From: Geodermatophilus siccatus
GTDB lineage: Bacteria > Actinomycetota > Actinomycetes > Mycobacteriales > Geodermatophilaceae
NCBI RefSeq assembly: GCF_900103785.1
Contig: NZ_FNHE01000003.1
Span: 310,001-374,000, forward strand
DNA: 64,000 nt
Direction of reading: 5' to 3'
Shown here: positions 52,870 through 62,474 of the stretch, in pieces
How positions within the stretch are numbered: the first letter of the stretch is position 1
How the letters are laid out: every line of letters starts with the position of its first letter
Notes under the pieces: generated by a model
Told to the model about the DNA's origin: nothing
The model's database searches: none
What the model saw: only the letters and a program-made list of their open reading frames with translations
Position numbers and translations under genes: made by a program

Positions 52870-53805
52870 GTGCTCTCCCAGAAGACCCTGCTGCTCGGCG
52901 CCTCGCGGCGCCCGGGCCTGCGCCGGCTCGTCACCGGCACCCCGGCCACCCGACGGGTCGTCGACCGGTTCGTCGCCGGGGAGGACCTCCACGACGTGCT
53001 GTCCGTCGTCCGCCGGCTCACCGCCGAGGGGCTCGCGGTGACCCTCGACCACCTCGGTGAGGGCGTGACCGACCGGGCCGAGGCGGTGCGCTCCCGCGAC
53101 GCCTACCTGGCGCTGCTGGACGGGCTGGCGCCGCTGCGGCTGGGTCGTGCGGCCGAGGTGTCGGTGAAGCTGTCGGCCTTCGGCCAGGCGCTGCCCGGCG
53201 GCGGCACCGACCTGGCGCTGGAGCTGGTCCGCCCGGTCGCCGAAGCCGCGTCGGCGATCGGCACCACGGTCACCCTCGACATGGAGGAGTCGACCACCGT
53301 CGACTCCACCCTCAGCGTCCTCGCGGAGCTGCGCCGCGACCACCCCGGCACCGGCGCCGTGCTGCAGGCCGCGCTGCACCGCACGGAGGACGACGCCGCC
53401 GCGCTGGCCGTCCCCGGGTCGCGGGTGCGGCTGGTCAAGGGCGCCTACGACGAGCCGCCGTCGGTCGCCTGGCAGTCCCGCGCCGACGTCGACGCCGCCT
53501 ACGCCCGGTGCCTCGGCGTCCTCATGCGCGGCCCCGGCCACCCGATGGTCGGCTCGCACGACCCCCGCATGGTGGACCTCGCCCAGCGGTTGGCGGCCGA
53601 GTACGGCCGGACGCCGGACTCGTGGGAGGTCCAGATGCTGCACGGCATCCGGACCGACGAGCAGCGTCGGCTGACCGCCGAGGGCCTGTGCGTGCGGACC
53701 TACGTGCCCTACGGCGCCGACTGGTACGGCTACTTCATGCGCCGGCTGGCCGAGCGCCCCGCGAACCTGCGCTTCTTCCTGCGCTCCCTCGTCAGCACCA
53801 ACTGA
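52870..53805 (+). CDS. putB: Proline dehydrogenase
   Basis: 311 residues, the monofunctional size. Beta/alpha barrel motifs: EVSVKLSAFGQ, TLDMEESTTVDSTL, GSRVRLVKGAYDEPP, VGSHDPRM, EVQMLHGIRTDEQRRL and RTYVPYGADWYGYFMRRLAERPAN (FAD and substrate binding). Oxidises proline to P5C. GTG at 52870 with GGAGG 7 bases upstream; -10 TAGCGT at 52829-52834 gives a leader of about 30 bases. It shares a transcript with the P5C dehydrogenase 11 bases downstream. Confidence 0.93.
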   Translation: MLSQKTLLLGASRRPGLRRLVTGTPATRRVVDRFVAGEDLHDVLSVVRRLTAEGLAVTLDHLGEGVTDRAEAVRSRDAYLALLDGLAPLRLGRAAEVSVKLSAFGQALPGGGTDLALELVRPVAEAASAIGTTVTLDMEESTTVDSTLSVLAELRRDHPGTGAVLQAALHRTEDDAAALAVPGSRVRLVKGAYDEPPSVAWQSRADVDAAYARCLGVLMRGPGHPMVGSHDPRMVDLAQRLAAEYGRTPDSWEVQMLHGIRTDEQRRLTAEGLCVRTYVPYGADWYGYFMRRLAERPANLRFFLRSLVSTN

Positions 53806-53816
53806 AGGGAAGTCCC

Positions 53817-55442
<1,626 letters not shown>

Positions 55443-55673
55443 AGACCCTCCCGCCCCCGCAGGCCGCGGGCGGGGCCTCCGACCAGGCCATCCGCGGTCG
55501 GGACGCCGGGGAGGGGCCCGGGGGCGGAGCGTGACGGCGTGCTCAACGGGCGACCGGCCTGCTGGTTCCCGTCCCGCGGGGCCTTGGCAACGGTCGACGG
55601 CGGCGGGACCGTGCCGGGCACTTCGGCCCAGCCAGTACTGCACCGGGGGCCGACCGGGGCGGGAGGCCGTGTC

Positions 55674-57287
55674 GTGGACCGTCGGCGTGAGGACCCACCG
55701 CGGCCGACCCACCCGAGGCGTCGGGCGGGACCGGAGGTGCCGGGCAGGCACCGGCGCCGGTGGTCCCGGGCGGCCGCGGTGTTCGCCCTCGCGTCGTCCC
55801 CCCTGCTCGCCGTGGGGACGGCGGGTGCCGCGGATGACCCGCCCGCGGCGGGCGCGGGCGTGGTCAGCGGTGTCGAGGGCTCGCGCGCGGCCGTCGTCCG
55901 GATCGAGGTCTCGGCGACCGCGGAGATCGCCCACATCGACCACTCCACCGGTGACGTCAACGTCATCCGAGGCAGGTACGAGGTACCGATCCGCAGCGCG
56001 TCGGGTGTCTTCACCTCCTCCGACGGGGTCATCGCCACCACCGGGCAGGCGCTCACCGTGACCGAGGACGACGTGGTCGTGTTCGCGGCGAACCGGCTCT
56101 TCCAGGAGGAGATGGGCACCGCGTTGGTGGGCAACGACGGCGACCTCGCCCGCCGCGCCGAGGCGGTCGACCAGTACTGGGCCCCGCACCTGCACCACTG
56201 CTACGACCAGGTCGAGCACTGCGTCCTGTTCTTCGTGCCGCAGTACACGGTGTTCCCGCACACCCGGGAGCCGACCAGCACACCGGCCGACCTGCTGCCG
56301 GTCCCCGACGGGCCCGCCGACGTGGGCCTGCTGCGCATCAGCGGCGGTGGCGGCACTCCGACCGCCGAGCTGGCGCCCCCCGACCAGCAGCTGCTCGAGC
56401 AGGGGCTCCTCACCGGGTTCACCGCGCCCCCGGCAGCGGAGCTGCCGCCCGGGGAGATGGCCGTCGCCGTCGACCCCGGGACCGCTGCGCTCTCCTCGGA
56501 CGCCGACGTCGCGGCGGCACTGGCCGGTGGGATGACCGGCGGGCCGGTCCTCGACCCGGCGACCGGCGAGGTGACCGGCCTGGCCGCGACCGTCGGCGGG
56601 ACGCCGACCGTGGTCCCGGTGCAGCGGCTGCACGAGGCGCTCGCAGCCGCCGGGACGCCGCCCGCCGGCTCGGAGTTCGACGCGGTGTTCCGCCGCGGCG
56701 TGGACCACCTGACCGCGGGGAACGCGAACGCCTCCGCGGCGAGCGCGTTCGAGGAGTCGCTGACGTACTACGACTCCGCGCTCGCGGCTCAGCACCTCCA
56801 GCGGGCCCAGGACACCGCCGGTGCCGAGGGGGCGGAGGACGCCACGGCCGCCGGGGACGAGGGGAGCGGCGGCTTCGGCACGCTCGGCCTCTGGATCGGG
56901 GCAGTGGGGCTCGTCCTGCTCCTGCTCGGCCTGGCGTTCCTCCTCCGCCGCCGCGGCCGCCGGCCCGGACACCGGCGGCCGCGCGGCACCCGGCCGGGGA
57001 CGGGCGGGGTGCCGACCCCCGCGGCCCTGGCCGAGACCGCTGTGGCCGAGCGGCCCGAGCCGGCCCCGGTCCCGGCCACCCGGGGGGCGTCGGCCCCCAC
57101 GGCACCGCAGCCGGGTGCCCGGTCGGCCCCGGCGCCGACGTACGAGCGGACGCAGCTCAAGCAGGCCCCGGCCCGGGAGCAGTCGGTGCCGCCGGCCCGG
57201 TCGGCGGCGGCGTTCTGCTCCGACTGCGGCGACCCCCTGCGCGAGCGGGCCCGCTTCTGCGCCGCGTGCGGCTCGCCGGTGCGCTGA
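55674..57287 (+). CDS. Membrane trypsin-like pseudo-protease with C-terminal zinc ribbon
   Basis: 537 residues. Basic N-terminus and hydrophobic segment 33-52 (export signal), external domain to about 400, one membrane helix 401-424, flexible Pro-rich tail, and a zinc ribbon at 514-537 (Cys515, 518, 529, 532). The external domain keeps the chymotrypsin layout: GVFTSSDGVIATTGQA, PADVGLLRI and GGMTGGPVLD. At the triad positions it has Gln125, Asp216 and Thr288 instead of His, Asp, Ser, so peptidase activity is unlikely. C176 and C183 may form a disulfide. GTG at 55674 with GGGAGG 8 bases upstream. One base from the kinase gene. Bases 55443-55673 hold only an imperfect stem just after pruA. Confidence 0.8.
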   Translation: MDRRREDPPRPTHPRRRAGPEVPGRHRRRWSRAAAVFALASSPLLAVGTAGAADDPPAAGAGVVSGVEGSRAAVVRIEVSATAEIAHIDHSTGDVNVIRGRYEVPIRSASGVFTSSDGVIATTGQALTVTEDDVVVFAANRLFQEEMGTALVGNDGDLARRAEAVDQYWAPHLHHCYDQVEHCVLFFVPQYTVFPHTREPTSTPADLLPVPDGPADVGLLRISGGGGTPTAELAPPDQQLLEQGLLTGFTAPPAAELPPGEMAVAVDPGTAALSSDADVAAALAGGMTGGPVLDPATGEVTGLAATVGGTPTVVPVQRLHEALAAAGTPPAGSEFDAVFRRGVDHLTAGNANASAASAFEESLTYYDSALAAQHLQRAQDTAGAEGAEDATAAGDEGSGGFGTLGLWIGAVGLVLLLLGLAFLLRRRGRRPGHRRPRGTRPGTGGVPTPAALAETAVAERPEPAPVPATRGASAPTAPQPGARSAPAPTYERTQLKQAPAREQSVPPARSAAAFCSDCGDPLRERARFCAACGSPVR

Positions 57288-57288
57288 G

Positions 57289-58851
57289 ATGCGGCCGCAG
57301 CCGGCCCTGCTCGACCCGGGGACGTCGTTCGCCCACTACCGGGTGGACTCGGTCATCGGACGCGGCGGCATGGGCGTCGTCTATCTCGCCCACGACGTCC
57401 GGCTGGACCGGAAGGTGGCGCTGAAGCTGCTGGCCCCCGAGTACACCAGCCACGAGAACTTCCGCGCCCGCTTCCTGCGCGAGTCCCGGCTGGCCGCCGC
57501 CGTGGACCACCCGAACATCATCCCGATCTACGAGGCGGGCGACGCCGAGGGACAGCTCTTCCTCGCCATGCGCTACGTGCCCGGGTCCGACCTGCGCACC
57601 GAGCTGGACCGGCGCACCCGGCTGCCGCTGCCCGAGGCGCTGGACCTGCTGCACCAGGTGGCCGACGCCCTCGACGCCGCGCATGCCGCGGGGCTGGTCC
57701 ACCGCGACGTCAAGCCGGGCAACGTCCTGGTCGACGAGCGCTCGCGGCAGGGACACCGGCACGCCTACCTGACCGACTTCGGGCTGACCCGCCGGTCGAC
57801 GTCGATCTCCGGGCTGACCACGAGCGGCCACTTCCTCGGCACGCTGGACTACGTCGCGCCCGAGCAGATCCGGGGTGACCCGGTCGACGGCCGTGCCGAC
57901 GTCTACTCCTTCGCCTGCGTGGCCTACGCGGTGCTCGCCGGGCGCCCGCCCTTCGACGGGGAGGACGACGTCGCGCTGATGTGGGCGCACCTGTCGCGGG
58001 TGCCGCCGCGCGCGGCGACCCTCCTGCCCGAGCTGGCCGGCGGCGTCGACGAGGCGCTCGCCGCGGGACTGGCCAAGTCCCCCGAGGACCGCCCGGCGAC
58101 GTGCGGGGCGCTGGTCGCCCTGATGGAGGCCGGGACGCCGTCCGGGCCCCCGGCTCCCTCCCCGTCGCAGGGACCCCCCGGCCCGCCGCCCGGCGACGAG
58201 GACCCGTCCCACCCGGGCGCGGTGGACGACGCGCCACGTCCGCGCTCCCGGCGCGGGTGGGCCGCGGCGCTGGCCGTCGTCGCGGCCCTGGTCGCCGTGG
58301 CCGTCGTCGTCGGCCTGCTCGCCTTCCGCGGCCGGGGCGAGGAGCTCACGACCTTCGCCGCCGAGGACATCCCCTACACGCTGGAGGTGCCGGCCGACTG
58401 GGTCGCCCGCACCCACGAGGCCGGCGCCAGCTCGGTCACCGTGCTGTCCCCGACGGACCTGACCGCGCTGTTCGCCGACGACCCGGCCGGGGTCCCGTCG
58501 GCGGCGGCAGCGGTCGACGCCGATCCCGCGGCGGTCGTGGGGCTGGCGATCTACCACCGGCCACGCCTGGACGGCGACTCCCCGGTGGCGCAGCTCCCGG
58601 CCGCGCAGGCGCTGCTCCCGGGCCGCGACGCGGACCTGCGCCCGGGGGAGCGGGAGGCGGTCGGGGACCTGGAGGCGAGCGCCATGAGCGGCACGCTCGG
58701 CCTCGGGGACGACGCCTCCCTGCAGGTGCGCGTCCTGGCGCTGGACTCGTCACCGCGGCAGCTGCTCGTCTTCTTCGCCCCGCCGTCGGTGTTCGCCGAG
58801 CGGGTGGACACCTTCGACCGGGTCGCCGGCTCCCTGGACGGCACCGGCTGA
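57289..58851 (+). CDS. Membrane Ser/Thr protein kinase (PknB-like)
   Basis: 520 residues. Kinase domain about 15-280: IGRGGMGVVYLAHD, Lys46 in VALKLL, HRDVKPGN (Asp140), DFG (163-165) and GTLDYVAPEQI. A Pro-rich linker, one membrane helix at 324-346, then about 170 external residues with FAAEDIPYTLEVPADW and no PASTA repeats. All catalytic residues are present. The ATG at 57289 comes one base after the pseudo-protease stop, so translation is coupled. It is convergent with the FHA-HTH gene, 79 bases away. The pseudo-protease may act as sensor or anchor for the kinase (inference). Confidence 0.93.
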   Translation: MRPQPALLDPGTSFAHYRVDSVIGRGGMGVVYLAHDVRLDRKVALKLLAPEYTSHENFRARFLRESRLAAAVDHPNIIPIYEAGDAEGQLFLAMRYVPGSDLRTELDRRTRLPLPEALDLLHQVADALDAAHAAGLVHRDVKPGNVLVDERSRQGHRHAYLTDFGLTRRSTSISGLTTSGHFLGTLDYVAPEQIRGDPVDGRADVYSFACVAYAVLAGRPPFDGEDDVALMWAHLSRVPPRAATLLPELAGGVDEALAAGLAKSPEDRPATCGALVALMEAGTPSGPPAPSPSQGPPGPPPGDEDPSHPGAVDDAPRPRSRRGWAAALAVVAALVAVAVVVGLLAFRGRGEELTTFAAEDIPYTLEVPADWVARTHEAGASSVTVLSPTDLTALFADDPAGVPSAAAAVDADPAAVVGLAIYHRPRLDGDSPVAQLPAAQALLPGRDADLRPGEREAVGDLEASAMSGTLGLGDDASLQVRVLALDSSPRQLLVFFAPPSVFAERVDTFDRVAGSLDGTG

Positions 58852-58930
58852 GGACGCGGACGGGGGTGTCGGCCCAGGACGCGCAGGACCCGGCCCCGTG
58901 GGCCGACCGCCGGCTCGGTCGGGAGCGGCG

Positions 58931-59557
58931 CTACAGGTCCCGGTCCCGCACGACGCCGCTCTGCAGCGCCCGCTCCACGAGCCGCAGGCGCTTCTGGTTG
59001 TGCGGCAGGTCCCCGACCCCGAACTTCGTGAACAGCGCTCTCAGATGGGTCTTCACGGCGTCCTCGCTGAGGAAGAGCTCGGCGCCGATCTGCTGGTTGG
59101 TCGTCGGCGTCGCGTAGGCGCCGCCGTGCTTGAACGGCCGGCACAGCGCCAGGAGCACCGCGCGCTGCGACTCGGTGAGGGCACCGAGCGTCGGCACGTC
59201 GGCGGCCACCCGCGTCGACTCGTCCCGCCGTGATGCGTACTCCCGGAAGGCCAGGAGGGTCCCCCCGACCCGGATGCCGTCACCGGCCCGCAGCCGCCGC
59301 CGTCCGGTGAGCCGCTCCCCGTTGACGTACGTCCCGTTCCGGCTGAGCCCGTCGTCGGCGATGGTCCAGGCGCCGCCGATCCACTCGAGCGTGGCGTGCA
59401 GACGGGAGACCTCCGCGTCCCACGTCAGGGCGAGGTCGTTCTCCGGCGACCGGCCCACGGTCAGCCGTGGCGCCGCGCCGGTCAGCACGAACTCGGCCGG
59501 GCGGCCGTCCGCGTCGGCGTAGCGCAGGAGTGGGCAGCTCAGCGCCCCGTCAGGCAC
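58931..59557 (-). CDS. FHA-domain transcriptional regulator (FHA plus HTH)
   Basis: 208 residues. The N-terminal FHA domain has LTVGRSPENDLALTWDAEVSRLHATLEWIGGAWTIADDGLSRNGTYVNGERL (GR, SRLH and RNGTYVN phosphothreonine-binding loops). The C-terminal region about 125-208 is a winged/LuxR-like HTH: LTESQRAVLLALCRPFKHGG, TNQQIGAELFLSEDAVKTHLRALFTKFGVGDLPHNQKRLRLV. It should read a phospho-Thr from the neighbouring kinase and act on DNA. The GTG at 59557 is 6 bases after CATCAT with TTGCCG 17 bases before it, a leaderless promoter with a weak -10. Divergent from the protease gene. Confidence 0.87.
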   Translation of the reverse strand: MPDGALSCPLLRYADADGRPAEFVLTGAAPRLTVGRSPENDLALTWDAEVSRLHATLEWIGGAWTIADDGLSRNGTYVNGERLTGRRRLRAGDGIRVGGTLLAFREYASRRDESTRVAADVPTLGALTESQRAVLLALCRPFKHGGAYATPTTNQQIGAELFLSEDAVKTHLRALFTKFGVGDLPHNQKRLRLVERALQSGVVRDRDL

Positions 59558-59613
59558 GCGCCCATGATGCGGCGCGCCCCTCCCGACGGCAACGGCGCAC
59601 ACCGCCGCCCCAG

Positions 59614-59660
59614 GGGTGGGGCAGACGCCCCCGAGGGTGGGGCGATGCCCACCCCAGGGG
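59614..59660. promoter_or_regulatory. Repeated GGGTGGGGC boxes between FHA-HTH and protease genes
   Basis: GGGTGGGGC occurs at 59614-59622 and 59635-59643, exactly 21 bases (two helix turns) apart. An inverted, slightly shortened copy CCCACCCC follows at 59648-59655. The phasing suits cooperative binding of a dimer. Likely the operator of the FHA-HTH protein. Confidence 0.55.
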
Positions 59661-59737
59661 TCCTGGAGCGGGCCGTCGGTGCGCCCGACGCTCGTCGTGT
59701 CGGGCTCGCCGAGCCCCCTCCGGAGAGGACCCCCGCC

Positions 59738-61063
59738 ATGACCGCCAGCCTCCGCCGCCTGTCCCGGCGCACCCTCGCCACCGCCGTCCTGTCCGCGGCC
59801 ACCGGAGCCGCGCTGCTGGCGACGACGCCGGTCGCCGCACTGGCCGACGAGCCGGGGAGCGGCTCGAGCCCGACCTCGCCGGCCGACGCGGAGAAGGCCA
59901 TCGTCCACCTGCAGATCGAGTACCAGGCCCACGTCGAGTACCAGAGCGCGGGCCGGTGGGTCCGGTCGGCCGAGCCGGTCGTGCTCCCCGCGGGCCAGTG
60001 CTCCGGCTGGTTCGCCGACTCCTCCGGCCACATCGTGACCGCCGGCCACTGCGTCGAGGACGACCCCGCGGAGATCCGCAGCGAGGTCCTCACGACCTTC
60101 CTCGCCGACGCCGGCATCCCGCAGCCCCCGGCGCGGACCCTCGCCGGCTGGCGGGTCGTCGGCGTGCAGGGTGAGGCGGAGCCCACCCGCATCGTGCGGG
60201 CGTCCCAGCCGTCGACCGTGGAGGGCTCGGTCCTGGACGACTCGCTGACGGCCGAGGTGCTGGACTGGCGGTCCTTCCACGAGGGGGACGTCGCCCTGCT
60301 CAAGATCAACAACCTGGAGGAGTCGACGCCGTACCTGTCGGTCGCCACCGCACCGGCGGCGCCCGGCGACCAGGTGACCGCGATCGGGTACCCCGGCAAC
60401 GTCCAGGACGTGACCGACGTCGACCGGCTGCGCGCCTCCTTCAAGAGCGGCACGGTGAGCTCGGTCCAGACCTCGCCCACGGGTGTCTCGACGACGGAGA
60501 TCAACGCCGAGGTGGCCCCGGGGATGTCCGGCGGCCCCACCGTCGACACCGACGGCGCGGTCATCGGGGTGAACAGCTCCTACCTCGGCGACCTGCAGAA
60601 CTTCAACTTCATCACCGACGGCACGGCGCTGCGCACCTTCCTCGAGCACCGCGGCGTCGACCTGCACCTCTCGTCCGGCGAGGGCGGGACCACCGGGGAG
60701 GGCACGTCCTCCCCGGCCCTGGACCCGGCCGCGGCCGCCCAGGGGGCCGACCCGTCGACGTGGCCCTACGCAGCCGGCGCCGGGGCACTGCTCGTGGCCG
60801 CCGGCGGGGTGTTCCTGCAGCGTCGCCGTCCGTCCCTGGCGACGGCGTCCGCGGCCTCCGAGGCCCCCGCGGCCGGTCGGCCCGCCCGCGCCGAGGCCCC
60901 CGCGGCCGGTCGGCCCGCCCGCGCCGAGGCCACCCGCTTCGTGGGACGTCCGGACGGGTTCGTGCTGAGCCGCACGCCGGTGGTGCGGCGGGCGACCTGC
61001 GCGCACACCGGCAACGCGCCGGGCACCCGGTTCTGCCGGGACTGCGGTCACCGGCTCGACTGA
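59738..61063 (+). CDS. Exported membrane trypsin-like protease with C-terminal zinc-ribbon-like tail
   Basis: 441 residues. Signal region SRRTLATAVLSAATGAALLATTPVAALA (an RRxL Tat-like pair). External protease domain with a complete triad: VTAGHCVED (His104), GDVALLKI (Asp184), APGMSGGPTVD (Ser264), and C88-C105 placed for a disulfide. One membrane helix at about 344-361. The flexible tail carries an 11-residue tandem repeat and ends in CAHT...FCRDCG, a zinc-ribbon-like knuckle with one Cys replaced. ATG at 59738 with GGAGAGG upstream. Architecture mirrors the pseudo-protease at 55674, but this one should cut peptides outside the membrane. Confidence 0.88.
   Translation: MTASLRRLSRRTLATAVLSAATGAALLATTPVAALADEPGSGSSPTSPADAEKAIVHLQIEYQAHVEYQSAGRWVRSAEPVVLPAGQCSGWFADSSGHIVTAGHCVEDDPAEIRSEVLTTFLADAGIPQPPARTLAGWRVVGVQGEAEPTRIVRASQPSTVEGSVLDDSLTAEVLDWRSFHEGDVALLKINNLEESTPYLSVATAPAAPGDQVTAIGYPGNVQDVTDVDRLRASFKSGTVSSVQTSPTGVSTTEINAEVAPGMSGGPTVDTDGAVIGVNSSYLGDLQNFNFITDGTALRTFLEHRGVDLHLSSGEGGTTGEGTSSPALDPAAAAQGADPSTWPYAAGAGALLVAAGGVFLQRRRPSLATASAASEAPAAGRPARAEAPAAGRPARAEATRFVGRPDGFVLSRTPVVRRATCAHTGNAPGTRFCRDCGHRLD
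60860..60925 (+). repeat. Two tandem 33-base repeats inside the protease gene
   Basis: Units 60860-60892 and 60893-60925 are identical and encode EAPAAGRPARA twice. In-frame, so they only lengthen the Pro/Ala/Arg linker between the membrane helix and the zinc-ribbon-like tail. Copy number could vary between strains. Confidence 0.8.
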
Positions 61064-61083
61064 CCGGCACCCGCCCACCACCT

Positions 61084-61115
61084 GACCGGCCCCGCCTCCC
61101 GAGGCGGGGCCGGTC
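61084..61115. terminator. Bidirectional terminator hairpin
   Basis: Perfect 15-base arms (GACCGGCCCCGCCTC at 61084-61098, complement at 61101-61115), 2-base centre, between the convergent protease and DUF488 genes. Confidence 0.75.
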
Positions 61116-61131
61116 GCCTGCGCGGCCGCGG

Positions 61132-61668
61132 TCAGGGGGGCGCTGCCGCCGGCCAGGACACCTCGCCGTCGGCGCCGAGCACCGCGCCGACCGACGGGAC
61201 GTGCGGGGTCAGCCGGCCGTCGGGCATGAGGTGGTGCACCGGCACGCCGCGGCCGAGGACGGCGACGTCGGCGACGATCCGCCGGTGGCAGCGCCACCAG
61301 ACGCTCTCGCTGCACATCACCGCCACGGTCGCCGTCGCCGCCTCGGCCAGCACCTCGTCGAGCGCCGCCGCGAACTCCGGCGTCCGGGTGTGCGCGGCGT
61401 AGGCGGCGAACTGGGCGACGGCCCACCAGCCGTCGGCGACGGGCTCGTCCTGCGGGAGCCGGCGGCGCCCGCCCAGCCGCGCGTCCCACCGGTAGCCGAC
61501 GCCGGCGGTGGGCAGCCACCGCTCGAGCGCCTCCCGCCGGACGTCGGGGTTGCTGCGGCTGCCCGGGAACCGGCGGACGTCGACGACCAGCCCGACCCCC
61601 GCCCCGGTCAGCCGGGCGCCGAGACGGGTGCGGTCGTCGGGGCCGTGGCCGACGGTGAGCAGGGGCAC
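61132..61668 (-). CDS. DUF488 family protein
   Basis: 178 residues. LLTVGHG, VVDVRRFPGSRSNPDV, LGGRRRLP, CSESVWWRCHRRIVADVAV and VHHL match DUF488, a small domain of unknown activity with a conserved Cys and His pair. GTG at 61668 has AGGGGAC upstream. Convergent with the protease gene. Same strand as the methyltransferase 24 bases upstream. Confidence 0.85.
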   Translation of the reverse strand: MPLLTVGHGPDDRTRLGARLTGAGVGLVVDVRRFPGSRSNPDVRREALERWLPTAGVGYRWDARLGGRRRLPQDEPVADGWWAVAQFAAYAAHTRTPEFAAALDEVLAEAATATVAVMCSESVWWRCHRRIVADVAVLGRGVPVHHLMPDGRLTPHVPSVGAVLGADGEVSWPAAAPP

Positions 61669-61692
61669 GTCCCCTGCCTACCCCGCCCGCGG

Positions 61693-62355
61693 TCAGCCGG
61701 GGCGGCGGGCGAGGCCGAGCACGTGCGGCGTGGCCGGGAGGGTGAGGCGGGAGTCGGGGAACCGCAGGCGGCGCAGGGTCGTGACCTCGAACCCGGCGCG
61801 CTGGATCGAGCCGACCGGGTCGACGGCGGTGTGGCAGCCACCGGCCAGCAGCGGCCACAGGGTCGCGTCGGCGAGGCGTTGCGCCGCGCGCACCCGCCGG
61901 GTCGGGCCCAGGCCGTGCTCGAGGAAGGCCAGGGTCCCCCCGGGACGCAGCACGCGGGTGAGCTCGGCGAGCGCCCGGTCGCGGTCGGGCAGCGAGCACA
62001 GCACCAGGCAGAGCACGGCGGCATCGGCACCGCCGTCCGGCAGGGGCAGCGCCTCGGCGGTGCCGGCGACGACCGTGACCGGCACGGGCGCCGCCGCAGC
62101 CGCACGGGTGGCCAGGCCCCGGAGGTGCGGTTCGGGCTCGACCGCGGTCACCCCGGTCACCGCGGCCGGGTAGCGCGTGAAGTTGCGGCCGTTGCCGCAG
62201 CCGACCTCGACCACCGACCCGGACAGCGGCGCGAGCAGCTCGGTGCGCAGTGCGCCGAGGCCCTCGGCGTCCATCCCCTCGCTGATGCGGGCGTACAGGC
62301 GGCTGAACACCGGGCGGGGACGGTCCGTCGGCAGGACGCGCTGGCGTGCGGGCAC
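61693..62355 (-). CDS. Class I SAM-dependent methyltransferase
   Basis: 220 residues. VVEVGCGNGRNFTRYP is the SAM loop, TAVEPEPHLRGLA the acidic second loop, GTAEALPLPDGGADAAVLCLVLCSLPDRDRALAELTRVLRPGGTLAFLEHG the middle. The N-terminal VFSRLYARIS and final RLTLPATPHVLGLARR fit UbiE/COQ5-like members. Substrate unknown. Start GTG at 62355 is a best guess; no strong ribosome site is seen. Divergent from the MFS gene by 119 bases. Confidence 0.82.
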   Translation of the reverse strand: MPARQRVLPTDRPRPVFSRLYARISEGMDAEGLGALRTELLAPLSGSVVEVGCGNGRNFTRYPAAVTGVTAVEPEPHLRGLATRAAAAAPVPVTVVAGTAEALPLPDGGADAAVLCLVLCSLPDRDRALAELTRVLRPGGTLAFLEHGLGPTRRVRAAQRLADATLWPLLAGGCHTAVDPVGSIQRAGFEVTTLRRLRFPDSRLTLPATPHVLGLARRPG

Positions 62356-62474
62356 CTCCGGATGGTGCACCGCCGTCGGCCGGCGCGGTGTTCGCGCGCC
62401 CCCGGCCCCGCGCCGGCCGGCCCGGCCGGTCATGCTGGTCGGCCGGGCCACGGGGACCGGTCGAGGGGAGCGGT

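Noticed and set aside
55443-55480. Stem after the P5C dehydrogenase gene as a terminator
   Set aside because: Only about five consecutive base pairs form before mismatches, so I did not list it as a terminator.
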